A stretch of DNA of 64,000 nucleotides from Macrolepiota albuminosa (taxonomy: Eukaryota; Basidiomycota; Agaricomycetes; Agaricales; Agaricaceae). The first letter of the stretch is position 1; every line of letters begins with the position of its first letter. The stretch is from contig JAMWFC010000083.1 of NCBI GenBank assembly GCA_027475525.1, positions 248,001-312,000 of the forward strand, read 5' to 3'. Position numbers and translations under genes: made by a program. Under the pieces are notes generated by a model. That model did no database searches and had not been told where the DNA came from. It saw only the letters and a program-made list of their open reading frames with translations. Positions 12,298 through 23,222 of the stretch are shown here, in pieces.

Positions 12298-13675
12298 CTA
12301 GTACAGTTGTTACGAACCAACTACATGGGTTTTGGACAGAAGTTGGTGGAAAGGAGAAAAGGGTTGGCACAACAAGCACACGTTGTTACGTTGCTGACGC
12401 GCTGAGGTGCACGTTCTGGGAAACGTGACCATGTACTGGTCACATTGACATCAGCCAGTGCACCTGATGATATAATCCAATTGTTGGTGCACCTGCTTAT
12501 ATAACGTGGTCACATTTGATTGAGCACGTTTTCATGTCAACAATCAAACACGTCAAAACACGAGTATTATCATTAATATATTGAGCAGGTCTGCCAGCGC
12601 AGGGCACCGAATGTTGAGAGCATGGCAAGGAATATATTAGTGGGACTACAGGACAAGACTCTGTGTCTACGATATAGCGTAATTAATTGAGGATTTACAC
12701 CCAAAACATGTTCAGATGGAATCGAACGCATGGTCAGCAAGATTAACTGATGTTATCAGCAGGGGTGGAGGATGTCATCCACAAGACGTCAAAAGTGAGC
12801 AAAAGGGAATAGAAGAGAAGCAGGGGATGTGAAAGAGTTCCGAGACAGCTGTGATGTCTCAGACACGGTCAAGTACTGGGACTTGGTCAAGTTGCCGTTG
12901 TTCCACGTGATCAGAAAAACCTTGTGGCAATGACCGAGAACTGAGTGGGAGGTGTGATGAAGGGGTGGTCTTCCTGGCAAGGCGACCCATGGCAATAGAG
13001 GATGAGTAAGGGAGACAGGAAGTGAGGCCAAGACGCACCCAGAAGCATCAGTGTGGGGGAAAAACAAAGAGTTACCCCACACAATCAGCTAAAAGAGGAA
13101 CCAAGTAGTGGGAACAACGGTCTGAGGTGAGGGAACCAAAAAGAAGCAGCTGCTTCTGGGTGATCGGAATGACAGAAAGAAGCTGAGACCAAAAATAGTG
13201 AGCCAAAAAGAAGTGTTGGAGGCTCGGATCAGCGGATCAGCAGGGCTGATCATAATCAATCAAGAAGCCTTGCATCACTCATATGTCACGCAAATTAAAG
13301 ACATCAAATACAAGTTTATTGCGTGCAGAAATTAAGTCTATTGGGCTACGGAATAGTAACAAATCTACTAGTACTATCTACTGCATCTGCCTTGGAATCC
13401 GGCCCAGGGATTTCAACATCTGGGCTTTCGACGGCTGGCTGGGAAAATAAAAGTGATGAGTGTGAAAATGGATGCGAGCAACCAGAAGTACGAACCGAAT
13501 TGGTGCTAGAACCAACGTGCAGGTCCCCAATCTTGATGCCGGTATTGGATACATCTCGGTTGTCGAGCACAGTACGTACAGCCTTGCAGCGTGCAATGAG
13601 TTGCTTGCACAGTTGCTGTGCTATATCCAACGCGAAGAGTTGCTGGCAGGCAGCTTGCTCAAGTACTTGAGCGTA
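12298..13675. other. Unclassified left part of the nested insertion
   Basis: Base composition changes sharply at about 12300: CpG dinucleotides become frequent. TGTTACGAACCAAC at 12309 resembles a fungal LTR start, but I find no matching LTR. Minus-strand open stretches (12789-13082 and 13346-13630) are Ser/Pro-rich; the second, beginning near MDIAQQLCKQL, could be the end of a gene cut by the DNA element at about 13676. I recognise neither. Confidence 0.4.
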
Positions 13676-14310
13676 ATCTACCCTTCAGGGTTGGTTGGCT
13701 ACCTCCAGGGTCGGTTGACTACTCTAGCGGATCAGTAATTTTGGGGCGTGACATCTGGCACCCCGTTACATTAGAAATGAGCATTATAACCCACCAGTAA
13801 CTTATTATTTTGACCTGAATTCGCTCAGGGAGCATGTGAGATTGGTGCATGTGACTAGCACATGTGACTTGGGATTTCCCAGGCACATGATCAGGTTCAG
13901 TCTCAGAAAGCCACTCTAAAGTTGAGGGGCTGCTTAAATATATGTCACCTGCTTCTCAACCTCTTTCGTTTGTTCTCTCATCATCCAAGTAATTGCACGT
14001 GAGACCAGTACATAAGTTTAGCACATGTGACCCGGGATTTGCTGGGCACATGATCCCATAAGTTTTCTCCACCATACTAATGGATGCACGTGAGACCAAT
14101 CCATGTGATCAGTACATGTGACTTGGGATTTGCTGGGCACATGATCTTGTAAGTTTTCCCATCACACTCATAGTTGCACGTGAAACTAACACATGTGATC
14201 AGTGCATGTGACCCAGGATTTCCTGGGCACATGATCAGGTTCAGTCTCAGAAAGCCACCCTAAAGTTGAGGGGCTGCTTAAATATACGTCACTTGCACTT
14301 CGTATGTTTT
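13676..14310 (+). repeat. Left terminal inverted repeat with subterminal repeats
   Basis: Begins with short tandem units of the type CTACCCTTCAGGGT and contains four copies (near 13857, 14020, 14112, 14203) of a ~92-bp unit whose core reads CACATGTGAC..GGGATTT..GGGCACATGATC. Repeated subterminal motifs are typical transposase-binding platforms. The reverse complement occurs at 22470-23053. It ends with GAGGGGCTGCTTAAATATA, a likely TATA region before the Spt5-like gene. Confidence 0.75.
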
Positions 14311-14424
14311 TCTGTTATGCTATATCTTAACACTAGTAATTAGTCGTTGTATTGATAGTTAGATTGTTAGAATTGATTTTTGGATTGAACAATTCTTCGC
14401 ATTTCTCAACTTCGGTGATAAAAT

Positions 14425-16951
14425 ATGTCTGGTATTGAAGGTAACAGTAAAGATGTGCAACCAAAGAAAAAAGTTAGGTGTGAGGTATGTTTTAGAGTAT
14501 CGAGCTGGGGCTGACTGACTGATACACTACTTGGTAGATTCAATTTATTGATGTTGAGGCCCAGGTTGAAGAAGAAGACTCTGCGGAGGAAGAACTATAT
14601 GATAATGGTAGATTGTACATTCATTCTATCTACCTACGGCTGACTATGTATTCTAGACAACTTTATTGAAGACAGTGGACCTGTCGCACTAGATCAAAGT
14701 CTCTCTCACCACTTACTTGCCATTGAACGGCACTGGGTGGATAATAACATTGAATGGAATGCTTTACTAGCTCGTGCTCATGCCTGCTCTAGCAGTCAAC
14801 GACTTCCATCGACCGAATCACCTCATCAATCTGTCAGTATAGCTTTTGAAGGACTGACAGGACTTTGGAGAATTGCCGTCAAAGTAAGCCTTTTCCAGTT
14901 CTCTTTGATTTATTTTATCTTCCTTCTTTTCAGCCAGGGTATAAGGAGACCACCTCATTTATTCTCATGGAAAAGGTTATTCGTAGCAAACATGACACTT
15001 TCAATGTTAAATCAATTATCGGCTCTATTTTCTGACCAGGTTGTATTGTGATTGAGGCTTTCAGACTCAAAAACGTACAAGACCTTTGTAGAGGCGTTTC
15101 CAACATTTACTGGTGGCAGATTCACCCAATTGACCTATCGGAATGGCCAAAATACCTTAGAGAATGGAAGCTCTTCACTCCTTCGAGTGGAACTTGGGTC
15201 CGATTGACGCAACAGCCGTTTAACAGGGACTTGGCCTATGTTGCAGACTATAACGACTTTGGAGCGGAAGTATATGTTGTACCGTGTCTGAAGCACCTCA
15301 CCAAGCGGAAACACATCAATGCTGAGTCATCTAATTCAAAATCTTATCGACTACGCCACCCTGACGCAGCTTTACTTGACGTAGCAGAGATCAAAGCAGT
15401 CTGGGAAGATGGATCCATTCACCTGCTACCTTTAGGAGAGTGGGAATTCCACGGGCAGACATATCTAGATGGCTATCTACGCTTATTGACTGACAAATTC
15501 CAGTCTGAAGAAGCTATCCCGACTTCAGCTGAGATTGCACATTTCCAGAACTTGCAGATAATACCTGTAGAATGTTTCAAATGCACCTTGCAAAGAATGG
15601 GTACTCAGCTTATTGGCACTGGAGACAATGTCAAGGTCACAGATGGAGATACTTGAAGAGTTATCAGTGCTGTATACAGCGTTACAGGAGGGATAGCAAC
15701 AGTAGATGTTCACAACCAAAATTTACACTTACTTGTGCTGGTCGAACAGCTGCAGAAGAGAATATCTGTTGGAGATGAGGTGGTCATAGCATTTGGACAA
15801 CAAGAGGGTTTCACGGGTTGGGTGACTTCAATTGATGGAGACATGCTTTTGATATATAACCATGATGTTGCATTGCAGGTATGGAATCTGTTTTTCTTAT
15901 TTGAACAGTAGGCTGATGGATTTCTTTTTAGATTGAAACACGTATGGACTGTGTTAATTTCTATAACAGTCCAGTTACCCTTGACGCTCATAGTGCTGGA
16001 CCAAGTTTAGACATTGGGATTGAGGATAATCTATTAATCAAGTGAGTTATAGTTATTTATTATTCAAGATCAATGGCTAACTCTTTTTAACTTAGAAAAA
16101 ATCGCAATCGCCATCTTGTGGGACGTCACGTCCATGTCATTGGTAATCATTGCTTTAAAAATTATGAGGGAATCATCAAATCAACACTGGTGGGTAACAA
16201 TGTTCTAGTAGAACTTAATGCCACTCTTCGTCAAGAACCCCTTCATCTCTCGAATCTGGCCCACCGGTAAGTTAGAAATACTTATTGTATTCAAAGTTAT
16301 TGAGTCCTACAATCCTCTTCAGTCATGACCGAAACATGAAACCATTGATCCCCAAAAATGCAGGGGTTGGTTTGGAATACATCGAGCCACCGCCTCCCAA
16401 TATTGCTTCACTGGCTGGGCTCGATATCCCTCTGTCCTCTGTCTCTTTGACAGCTTCAACTCCTCTTCCTCGTGATTCAAGTGTTTATCTTAGTCCAGCA
16501 TGGAATCCAACTTCACAAACTCCAAATCCATCTTCTGCATTTCATATATTTTCTCAAATTTTAACACTTTCATGTGTCTTACAATCCATTAGCATATTGT
16601 GCTTGGATGAACAACAAAAATTTCATTGGAAAAAGGGTTAAAGTGCAATTATTGCACACAAAATCTGTGGTCAACGATTCGGGTTGGAACCATGGTGACT
16701 ATGAGGGTAGAAGGGGGTTATGGGTCGGAACTGAAGGCTCTTTTGCATTGGTTCAAGTTGATCGGAATAAGCTCTGTGTGCCTCCAAAGTATGTCACTCC
16801 ACTGCAACCCTCTGTCAAGAGCAAAAAAGTTATGATTTTGGATGGTACACTCATGGGTATATCAGGCAAAATCTTCGCTCTTGATCCAGCTCAGGCAGCC
16901 GACTGTGTGATTTCACCAGATGGAGGAGGTCTACCCATAACAATGAGTTGA
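14425..16951 (+). pseudogene. Spt5-like transcription elongation factor (NGN, KOW), cargo gene
   Basis: Exons at 14425-14484, 14538-14607, 14657-14883, 14934-15878, 15932-16041, 16096-16266, 16323 onward, with a last segment to 16951; the join before the last segment is unclear. The start has IQFIDVEAQVEEE and an acidic run, as at the Spt5 N-terminus. An NGN-type domain follows (LWRIAVKPGYKE...CRGVSNIYWWQ), then KOW domains (GTWVRL...DLAYVADYND; GRHVHVIGNHCFKNYEG), a short SPAWNPTSQTP tail-like stretch and a C-terminal KOW (VPPKYVTPLQP...VMILDGTLMG). Host Spt5 with Spt4 clamps RNA polymerase II. In-frame TGA codons at 15033-15035 and 15654-15656 both fit CGA ancestors. Identical copy at 40560-43086. 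Confidence 0.8.
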
Positions 16952-17232
16952 AATATAGTTGCAGTAATTGCTTGAAAATTGTATTAATAGTATATCATTA
17001 CAATACATACCACACATTATTTCATACCTATCTTGTCTGCACTCTATCAATCATTATCTACAGTTAGAACAGTAGATTCATATTGGCTAAAGGATTACAT
17101 CAACTCCATTTATCCTGATATAAAAATAGCTGATCCTTCTAGTTTTGAAAACAAGGTTTGGTGGCTGTACTAGAGTTTGAACACCAACTAGAGTGTATCA
17201 ACAAATTGCCTACAAGTTATTCGACTTTTTTC
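16952..17232. other. Intergenic, Spt5-like to kinase gene
   Basis: About 280 bp, AT-rich. It presumably holds the terminator of the upstream gene and the promoter of the kinase gene. No clear TATA box or repeat was recognised. Confidence 0.4.
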
Positions 17233-19629
17233 AATGGGTCTTTGCAGAGATTGTGGCATGATTTTTCCCAATCTGGGTGCAGAGATATGTAAGAAGTGTC
17301 AAGAACTTGCAACTATGACATCCAATGAGGAACGCAAAGCGGTAGAAGTAAGTTTAATGATTGTCTTGCATGATATCCTTATAGTTAAGCTTAAATCATA
17401 ATCAAGGCCAAGCCACAGTGTCAAGGATGTTCCATTGTCTACCGGTTTCTCAAAACACCGAGATGTGGTGCCTGTACGAATACAACAAGAATGCCAGATA
17501 TTGAAAGTATGTGCTTCAACTCTTTGAGCAATCTCCAGAGACCTGAAATTTGGTTATTTAGATGATGCTGTGCTTATCAAAAGCCTTCTTGAGCATTCTG
17601 TCGAACATCATGAATTAGCATCAGAGTATCGAATCAATCAACCTTCAAGGCAGCCAATGAATTCTGCCCTTCAAGTAGCTCACAGGGCCAAAGAAGCGCT
17701 TGCCACTATTAAAGCACAAGTAAAAGGCAATACCTTTACTGTTCAAATGGCACTGTCCATCTTCCCTCGGAATGGAACTGCGGCGAGAAAGGTGTTGATA
17801 TTTTTTTGTTTGAATCTCTTCAGATACTCATCTCCTTACACCAGGTCCAAATTCTCCCTCTACTCAAGAAATATAATGGGTCGGAATCGACTGCTAACAT
17901 GTTTGAATATGCAAAAATTGAACTTAAGGCGGCATTTCTTAGATCACCACCTTCTCATCAATTTTGATCAAGCCAGCTTGATTTTGAGCAGTATGTTTTT
18001 TATTGATGTTGTCATTTCATCACTCAATAATCCACCCAGACCAACGTTTAGAGTTGGAGCAAACAAGGTTCATCAACTTGAATACAAGACTGGAAGTGAT
18101 GTAGAGACTGTTGAGGTTTTCTTCAACTTTTTGAAAAGTGCAGGGCATCTGGGCGATGCAGATGTTAAATCAAAAACAATCTCTCTTCGAGTATTTGTTT
18201 ACCATATTGTTCCTGTGAGTCAATAATCTATTATTTATCATAATTATTTACTAGATAGTGCTCTTCAGAACACCAATGATGAAGATGACATAGTTTTGGA
18301 GTTATATAAATCCACATGCCCATTAGTGGCACCTTCAACTGTGCGCAAGCAAGGACTCGGTATGAAGCGGAAGGCTTCAAAAAGTGAGTTGCAGATTTGA
18401 CTCGACCTTTTTTATTTGACACATCTTGTTATTGTTGAGGTCTTTTGTCATCAGTACCACAATATACTAGCATATTTTGACCACAAAAAATTGCAATGGC
18501 TGATAAATTAGTTGATGTAGAAGTACAGTTTGACCGTTATCAGCTCACAGCTATTACTTTTACTGCGGATACAGAAGGAAATATCAATGAACATATTGGT
18601 ATCGAGGAAAAGACCATCAAAATTGCTTGTGACTGGCAGTCTCATGTCCTAGGAGGCCAATCGAAGGGCGGGTACCTTGCTAAAGGTTTGATGAAGTTTG
18701 TATTTTTGGTAAGTCGGTTTCTGTGGTACTCTTTATTCTACCAAGTCTTATATTATGTCCTAGGGCCGTTTTGACAACAAGCAGTATGCAATTTTCCAGT
18801 GCAAGCCCATTGCTACGACAAAGTCTCAAAACTTCATCGACTTGACTGCTGAATTACACCTCATGATGCTGGGACAGTACTTTGCAGATTCCTTCAAACG
18901 CAGAGCAGATGCACATGGAGTTAACATCCAGAGTAAGCGACTTTGTCTATCAAACTTTATTTAACTGTTTTGATACTTATCAGTCTTTCGATAGAATATT
19001 TCTGGTGCATTTTTTGGTTCAGTAACAACCAAACTCCCACCTCCACCTCAAAATGATGAGAAGGATACTAGAAGTCTTGTCTTCAAAGAGTTTTTGGCTG
19101 TGCCCTTACTCTCTACCAAGGGTCTCTATACAGAAAGGAAATTCAGTGGCTGTGACAAAGCAGGTGATAACAATGATCCTGTTGGCCGTGTTGTTGATGC
19201 TTATGCATATCATATCCTTGTAGACAGTGGTGGCACTCTTTTGATGACTGATCTTCAGGGTATGTGATGCTCTCTTTCATATCTTTCTTATTCTCGAGGC
19301 TTATACTTACAAATATCAGGAGTTGTTGGCCCCGACAATGAAATTATTCTATATGATCCTCAAGCACATTCGTAAGTTCTATTCCATCCTTGCTTCTTAT
19401 TTAACAACTTTATTTTAGATCTCAGCAGAATACTGGGTTCTGGGACAAAGGTTTTGTAGCAATGAAGAAATGGCTAAGAGAACATAAGTGCAAGGCTCTC
19501 TGCCACAAGCTTGAGTTGGACAACTGTGCTGTCGAGATCAAAGATGACACTAGGAGCAGCACAGACAACATTTGCGGCCCACTGTGCCATGGCTTTCCTT
19601 CTCCTTCTCCAAAGATGGAAAGTCTTTAG
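17233..19629 (+). pseudogene. Zinc-ribbon alpha-kinase, cargo gene
   Basis: ATG at 17233 begins a Cys-rich N-terminus: CRDC and CKKC in exon 1, then CQGC and CGAC in exon 2, i.e. two zinc-ribbon-like pairs. A middle region (FKxxLLKKYNGSES) is followed by the kinase: KTIKIACDWQSHVLGG and KGGYLAKGLMKFVF as N-lobe, then YTERKFSG, AYAYHILVDSGGTLL, MTDLQGVVGPDNEIILYDPQ and TGFWDKG with final HKCKALCHKLEL. The TDLQG and DPQAH motifs and the closing Cys/His residues are hallmarks of atypical alpha-kinases (MHCK/eEF2K family). At least nine exons. TGA at 17965-17967 and 18478-18480 fit CGA ancestors. Identical copy at 37882-40278. Confidence 0.8.
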
Positions 19630-19671
19630 CTAGTACTTAGTCAGATATTCTTGTTCATTATATACATATCG
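19621..19671. repeat. Short inverted repeat, partner at 22085-22139
   Basis: The block around GTCAGATATTCTTGTTCATT at the end of the kinase gene recurs in reverse complement after the integrase-like gene, with a few mismatches and a 4-bp gap. The pair brackets the integrase-like gene. Confidence 0.8.
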
Positions 19672-19890
19672 TATATTATAGTTTTCTTGTTGCCTTTCGA
19701 TTCACCTTCCCTCCTCTTTCTTGATATTTACATCATACACGACATACATTTGTTATTTGTATCACATAGGAGCCCTCTTATTCACTTTGGATGAGCCAAT
19801 TTATTTTTCCAGGCTGCAGCATGATGATGTGGCTGTTTGCGCTAATCCTCTTCCTTATCTTTTCTTTATCATGCCTCCTTTCAAATGAAA

Positions 19891-20135
19891 GGTTACATAC
19901 GCCTCACAGATCATTCCATGAACAACTGAGTCAGAAACTGAGTGAGAAGGGCAAAGCATTATGCAATACAGGTTACACACGTCTCACAGATCATTCTATG
20001 AACAACCGAGTCAGAAACTGAGCAAGAAGGGCAAAGCATTATGCAATACAGGTTACACACGTCTCACAGATCATTCCATAAACAACCGAGTCAGATATTA
20101 ATGTTTATAGGGCAAAACATTATGCAATACAGGTG
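19891..20135. repeat. 80-bp minisatellite, three units
   Basis: Units begin GGTTACAYACGYCTCACAG at 19891, 19971 and 20051; the third decays after ~50 bp. Units differ by several substitutions, so this is a natural tandem array, unlike the 77-bp duplications. Mirrored in the right arm. Confidence 0.9.
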
Positions 20136-20484
20136 TGGAACACTCTACTTATAGACAAACCTTTGTCTTGTTGCTGATGAATTCATTTTAGTCATTGTTC
20201 ACGTTAGTTTAGGCTACAGATCCCCAAAAAATCTGCCAGTTTGACATTGCCTGGAGGTGCAGAAAAGTCTACTTATAGCAAGCCTTTTGTTGACAATTTT
20301 GCACCTTGTGTTTTAGAAGCGTTCTTCAAACTTGTCAAGGATGCCTCATTGAGTAAGTTGAGACTTGTCCAGATCTTGGATTATGTTGACTAAACAGTAT
20401 AAAAAGTTACAGCGGAGCTGTCTGTAAACCAGCACTTCTCACTACTTTTCACAGACACTCTCTCACTCCCCTGTAACACTTGCA
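20136..20484. other. Promoter region of the integrase-like gene
   Basis: Includes AGTATAAAAAGTTAC at about 20397, a TATA-like box some 90 bp before the ATG at 20485. The block 20278-20460 recurs inverted at 23054-23222. Confidence 0.5.
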
Positions 20485-22051
20485 ATGGCCTCTATGTCTA
20501 GCTCAAATAATCCAGCTGGTAAGAACCAGCACAAAAATTGCTGTGAGCCTTATGCTTCTTGTTTTTGTGTAACATTAATCTATCTGATATTTTTGTAGCC
20601 CTTAAAGATGATCCAACAGTCTGTGCTCTCATTAAAGGTTACTACAATCACAACATCACCAGTCGCAAGACAATTTCCAAGCTTCTTTGGACTGACCACA
20701 AGATTCAATTATCGTATGTACCACTTTCATTATACTTCAACTCCCCAGTTAACTATTTTCTTGCTTTAGTGAAGCCTCTGTCACTTGTCGTGCCCAGAAA
20801 ATGGGGCTGAAAGCTAGTGGTGCAATGACAGCATCTTTGGCAGATGAGGAAATACATCAGCTTGTTGCAACTCAGATGGCTCAGGATCCATCAGGCCGCC
20901 AAGATGTTAAAAGAACTAGAGAACTTATCGGACTTAATGCCTGCACACGCTTGACAAGGTATGTATTTATACTTGAATGATATCAGTAGTTAACACTCCA
21001 TAGGGCTGCTGTTGATAGGGAGATGCATATTTTTGATCCAGATGGGTTTGCTTGGCGTGAGCCCACCTCAAAAAAAAATTCATTGAGGAATCTTGACTAG
21101 CATTGGCCCTCACTACAAATGGAGTGCTGATGGGCATGACAAACTTGTCAGTATTGGATTTGCAATATGGGGCTTATGAGATAAATGGTCGGGGAAGTGG
21201 TTAGGCCTTTGGGTTATTCCAAATAATCGTTTAAAGGCAACTATTGCCTATCTTTACTTTTCTGTTGTTGCTAAACTTGGAGGTAGATATTTTGTCTCTT
21301 TATTTATATTGCATATATACTGAACAATATCCAGGTATGCCGCTTCAATCTTCTACTGATTGTGGATCAGAGACAACTCTTTTATATGGCTTTGCAAGTG
21401 CTCTTCAGTCAGATATATGGCTACTGTGATGTAACTTGCTGACTTTCAATATTGCCATAATGCTCACTTCTCTTCTGATATCAAGCTTGTTGAGATTGGA
21501 CCGGCCCACCGTTTCTTGAGGAGCACAGACAACATCATAATTGAAAGAGGTTGGTTACAGTTCCATATCACATAGGGAGACAATGTCCATATTCATTGGG
21601 CTGCTGGTCAGGAGATCTATAATCCAGCTATACCAAAGCAGTAGTACGTGGATTAATTTTTAAATTACATTTTAACCTTCATGTAATACATCCTAGCGAA
21701 CTTGTTCAGTGGCTCTGGCCAAAGCTCCTTCAGCAAGATCTTGATTTATGGAGGCGGAACCAGAATGATCTCACAGTTCGTACTAACAAGGACAAGTTTT
21801 TGCCTTCTGGTGTCTCTCCGAACATTGCCTATGCTCTTCATTCTGATTATAATGCTGACAATTGGTTGCAACCTGTTGATGTTAATATAGTGCACTCACT
21901 TATAAATCAGATTAGAGACAAGGACTTAGTCCATTTTGTCTCTGTTGAGTATGCTACAAAAGCGCAGGGTGTTTTTAATAATCTTCACATCTCTTCACTT
22001 ACATACGAAAACATTTGGTTTGTTTTTCAGTCAATGCTTTCTCATATGTAA
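20485..22051 (+). pseudogene. rve-type integrase-like protein (candidate recombinase)
   Basis: ATG at 20485, MASMSSSNNPA then a GTAAG donor. Helix-turn-helix-like segment LIKGYYNHNITSRKTISKLL, then HYKWSADGHDKL, WSGKWLGLWVIPNNRLKATIAYLYFSVVAK, PLQSSTDCGSETT and STDNIIIERGW. The Asp in ADGHD, the Asp in STDCGSE and the Glu in IERGW could form a DDE triad. The C-terminal part LPSGVSPNIAYALHSDY...VHFVSVEYATKAQGVF is typical of a family that is common as hypothetical proteins in Agaricomycetes (recognised from memory). TGA at 21084-21086 and 21177-21179 fit CGA; a TAG follows near 21572. Introns are ~45-60 nt. Mirrored at 35460-37026. Confidence 0.72.
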
Positions 22052-22084
22052 TTTTTGCTGTTATTACATTATATAGAACTGAAC

Positions 22085-22139
22085 CGACATGTATATAATG
22101 AACAAGAATATCTGACTAGATACTTACTAGCTACAGACT
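22085..22139. repeat. Short inverted repeat, partner at 19621-19671
   Basis: Reverse complement of the 3' end region of the kinase gene. It is flanked by two copies of GCTGTTATTACATTATATAG (22058 and 22140), so the block looks inserted or transposed. Confidence 0.75.
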
Positions 22140-22469
22140 TGCTGTTATTACATTATATAGAACTGAAAATCTAGGATTTTTCTTGGCTTTCTTGGCGAGA
22201 TGACCATGTGTAGCTATAATCTACAGCCTGCTTACTATAGATTATCAAACTTGTCATAGTGAAACCTTTCTTGAACAAAGTTCAATAACACTATGATGAG
22301 GGATGAGAAGAAGCTCATCATTCATAAGGGGTGAATGTCTCACTCTTTTTGTAGAGTAATGATAAGAAGAGACTGAAAAGCGAGATGAATAAATAAGATT
22401 GTTACTCTGCAAAAAAGCTTAAACGTGAGGCGCATATGGTGAGAAAATGAATATGTGCTTACCTGTGCT
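22140..22469. other. 3' region of the left DNA element
   Basis: AT-rich, no supported gene. Contains a second copy of the sequence just after the integrase-like stop codon and leads into the terminal repeat. Confidence 0.4.
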
Positions 22470-23053
22470 GCATGACACAAACGGGAAGAGAGGGAACAGC
22501 ACAGCATAGAAAGTGAAACTCTCCACCCTACTGTCTCCAAGTCGGCTTTCTGATGCTGAAACTTGATCATGTGCCCAGCAAATTCCGAGTCACATGTACT
22601 GATCACATGGATTGGTCTCATGTGCATCTGTTAGTATGGTAGAGAAAACTTATGGGATCATGTGCCTGGCAAATCCCAGGTCACATGTGCTAAACTTATA
22701 TGCTGGTCTTATGTGCAATTACTTGAATGATGGAAGAACAAACGGAAAAAGTTGGTAAGAGCAGACGACATATATTTAAGCAGCCCCTCAACTTTAGGGC
22801 AGCTTTCTGAGACTGAACCTGATCATGTGCCTGGGAAATCCCGAGTCACATGTGCTAGTCACATGCACCAATCTCACATGCTCCCTGAGTGAATTCAGGT
22901 CAAAATAATAAGTTACTGGTGGGTTACAATGCTCATTTCGAATGTAACGGGGTGTCAGATGTCATGCCCCAAAATTACTGATCTGCTAGGGTAGTCAACC
23001 GACCCTGAAGGGTAGTCAGCACTTGTGGAGTGAAATCCTTCCTGATACACATG
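22470..23053 (-). repeat. Right terminal inverted repeat of the left copy
   Basis: Reverse complement of the left terminal repeat. It has the blocks GATCATGTGCC..GGAAATCCCGAGTCACATGTG, TATATTTAAGCAGCCCCTCAAC and CCCCAAAATTACTGATC, and ends with CGACCCTGAAGGGTAGTCAG. Three subterminal units with the CACATGTG core are present. Confidence 0.75.
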
Positions 23054-23222
23054 GTGCACGGTAGAAGTGCTGATTTACAGACAGCTCCGCTGTAACTTTT
23101 TATACTGTTTAGTCAATATAATCCAAGATCTGGACAAGTCTCAACTTACTCAATGAGGCATCCTTGACAAGTTTGAAGAACGCTTCTAAAACACAAGGTG
23201 CAAAATAGTCAACAAAAGGCTT
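23054..23222 (-). repeat. Misplaced internal fragment of the DNA element
   Basis: Matches the promoter region of the integrase-like gene in reverse orientation (reverse complement of 20278-20440; direct copy of 37073-37233), with few changes such as AATAGTCAAC for AATTGTCAAC. It marks a third, deleted copy or a rearrangement at the inner edge of the left arm. Chromovirus D begins right after it. Confidence 0.75.

Larger units (their letters stand above)
14191..23038 (+). repeat. Left arm of 8,848-bp perfect inverted repeat
   Basis: Every position x checked here is the complement of position 57511-x in the other arm, with no indels over the full length (all open frames mirror exactly). Identity stops at 14191, where the next outer base differs (C versus T), and at 23038, where the other arm abuts an LTR. 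Confidence 0.95.
13676..23053 (+). mobile_element. Cargo-carrying DNA element, left copy
   Basis: About 9.4 kb bounded by long terminal inverted repeats: the left end (13676-14310) and the right end (22470-23053) align as reverse complements over ~400-500 bp. Inside are three co-oriented spliced genes: Spt5-like, zinc-ribbon alpha-kinase, and rve-type integrase-like. The integrase-like protein is the best candidate for the recombinase; the other two look like cargo. The right-copy ends share ~60 bp beyond CCTGAAGGGTAG, so exact ends are uncertain. Each gene has premature TGA codons, so this copy is probably non-autonomous now. Confidence 0.7.

Noticed and set aside
12690..12745. Sequence resembling a tRNA T-arm (GCGTTCGATTCC on the minus strand)
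   Set aside because: The flanking bases do not form the T stem or an acceptor stem, so no tRNA gene is called.
12309..12760. Possible LTR starting TGTTACGAACC
   Set aside because: No second copy in the window and no clear right end, so it is only mentioned in the unclassified segment.
19891..20135. Regular repeats that might suggest a CRISPR array
   Set aside because: Three contiguous 80-bp units without spacers in a eukaryotic transposon; a minisatellite.
22340..22627. A 95-codon minus-strand open stretch, mirrored at 34884-35171
   Set aside because: It lies in the terminal-repeat and promoter-like part of the DNA element, has no recognisable domain, and its reading continues through repeat units.
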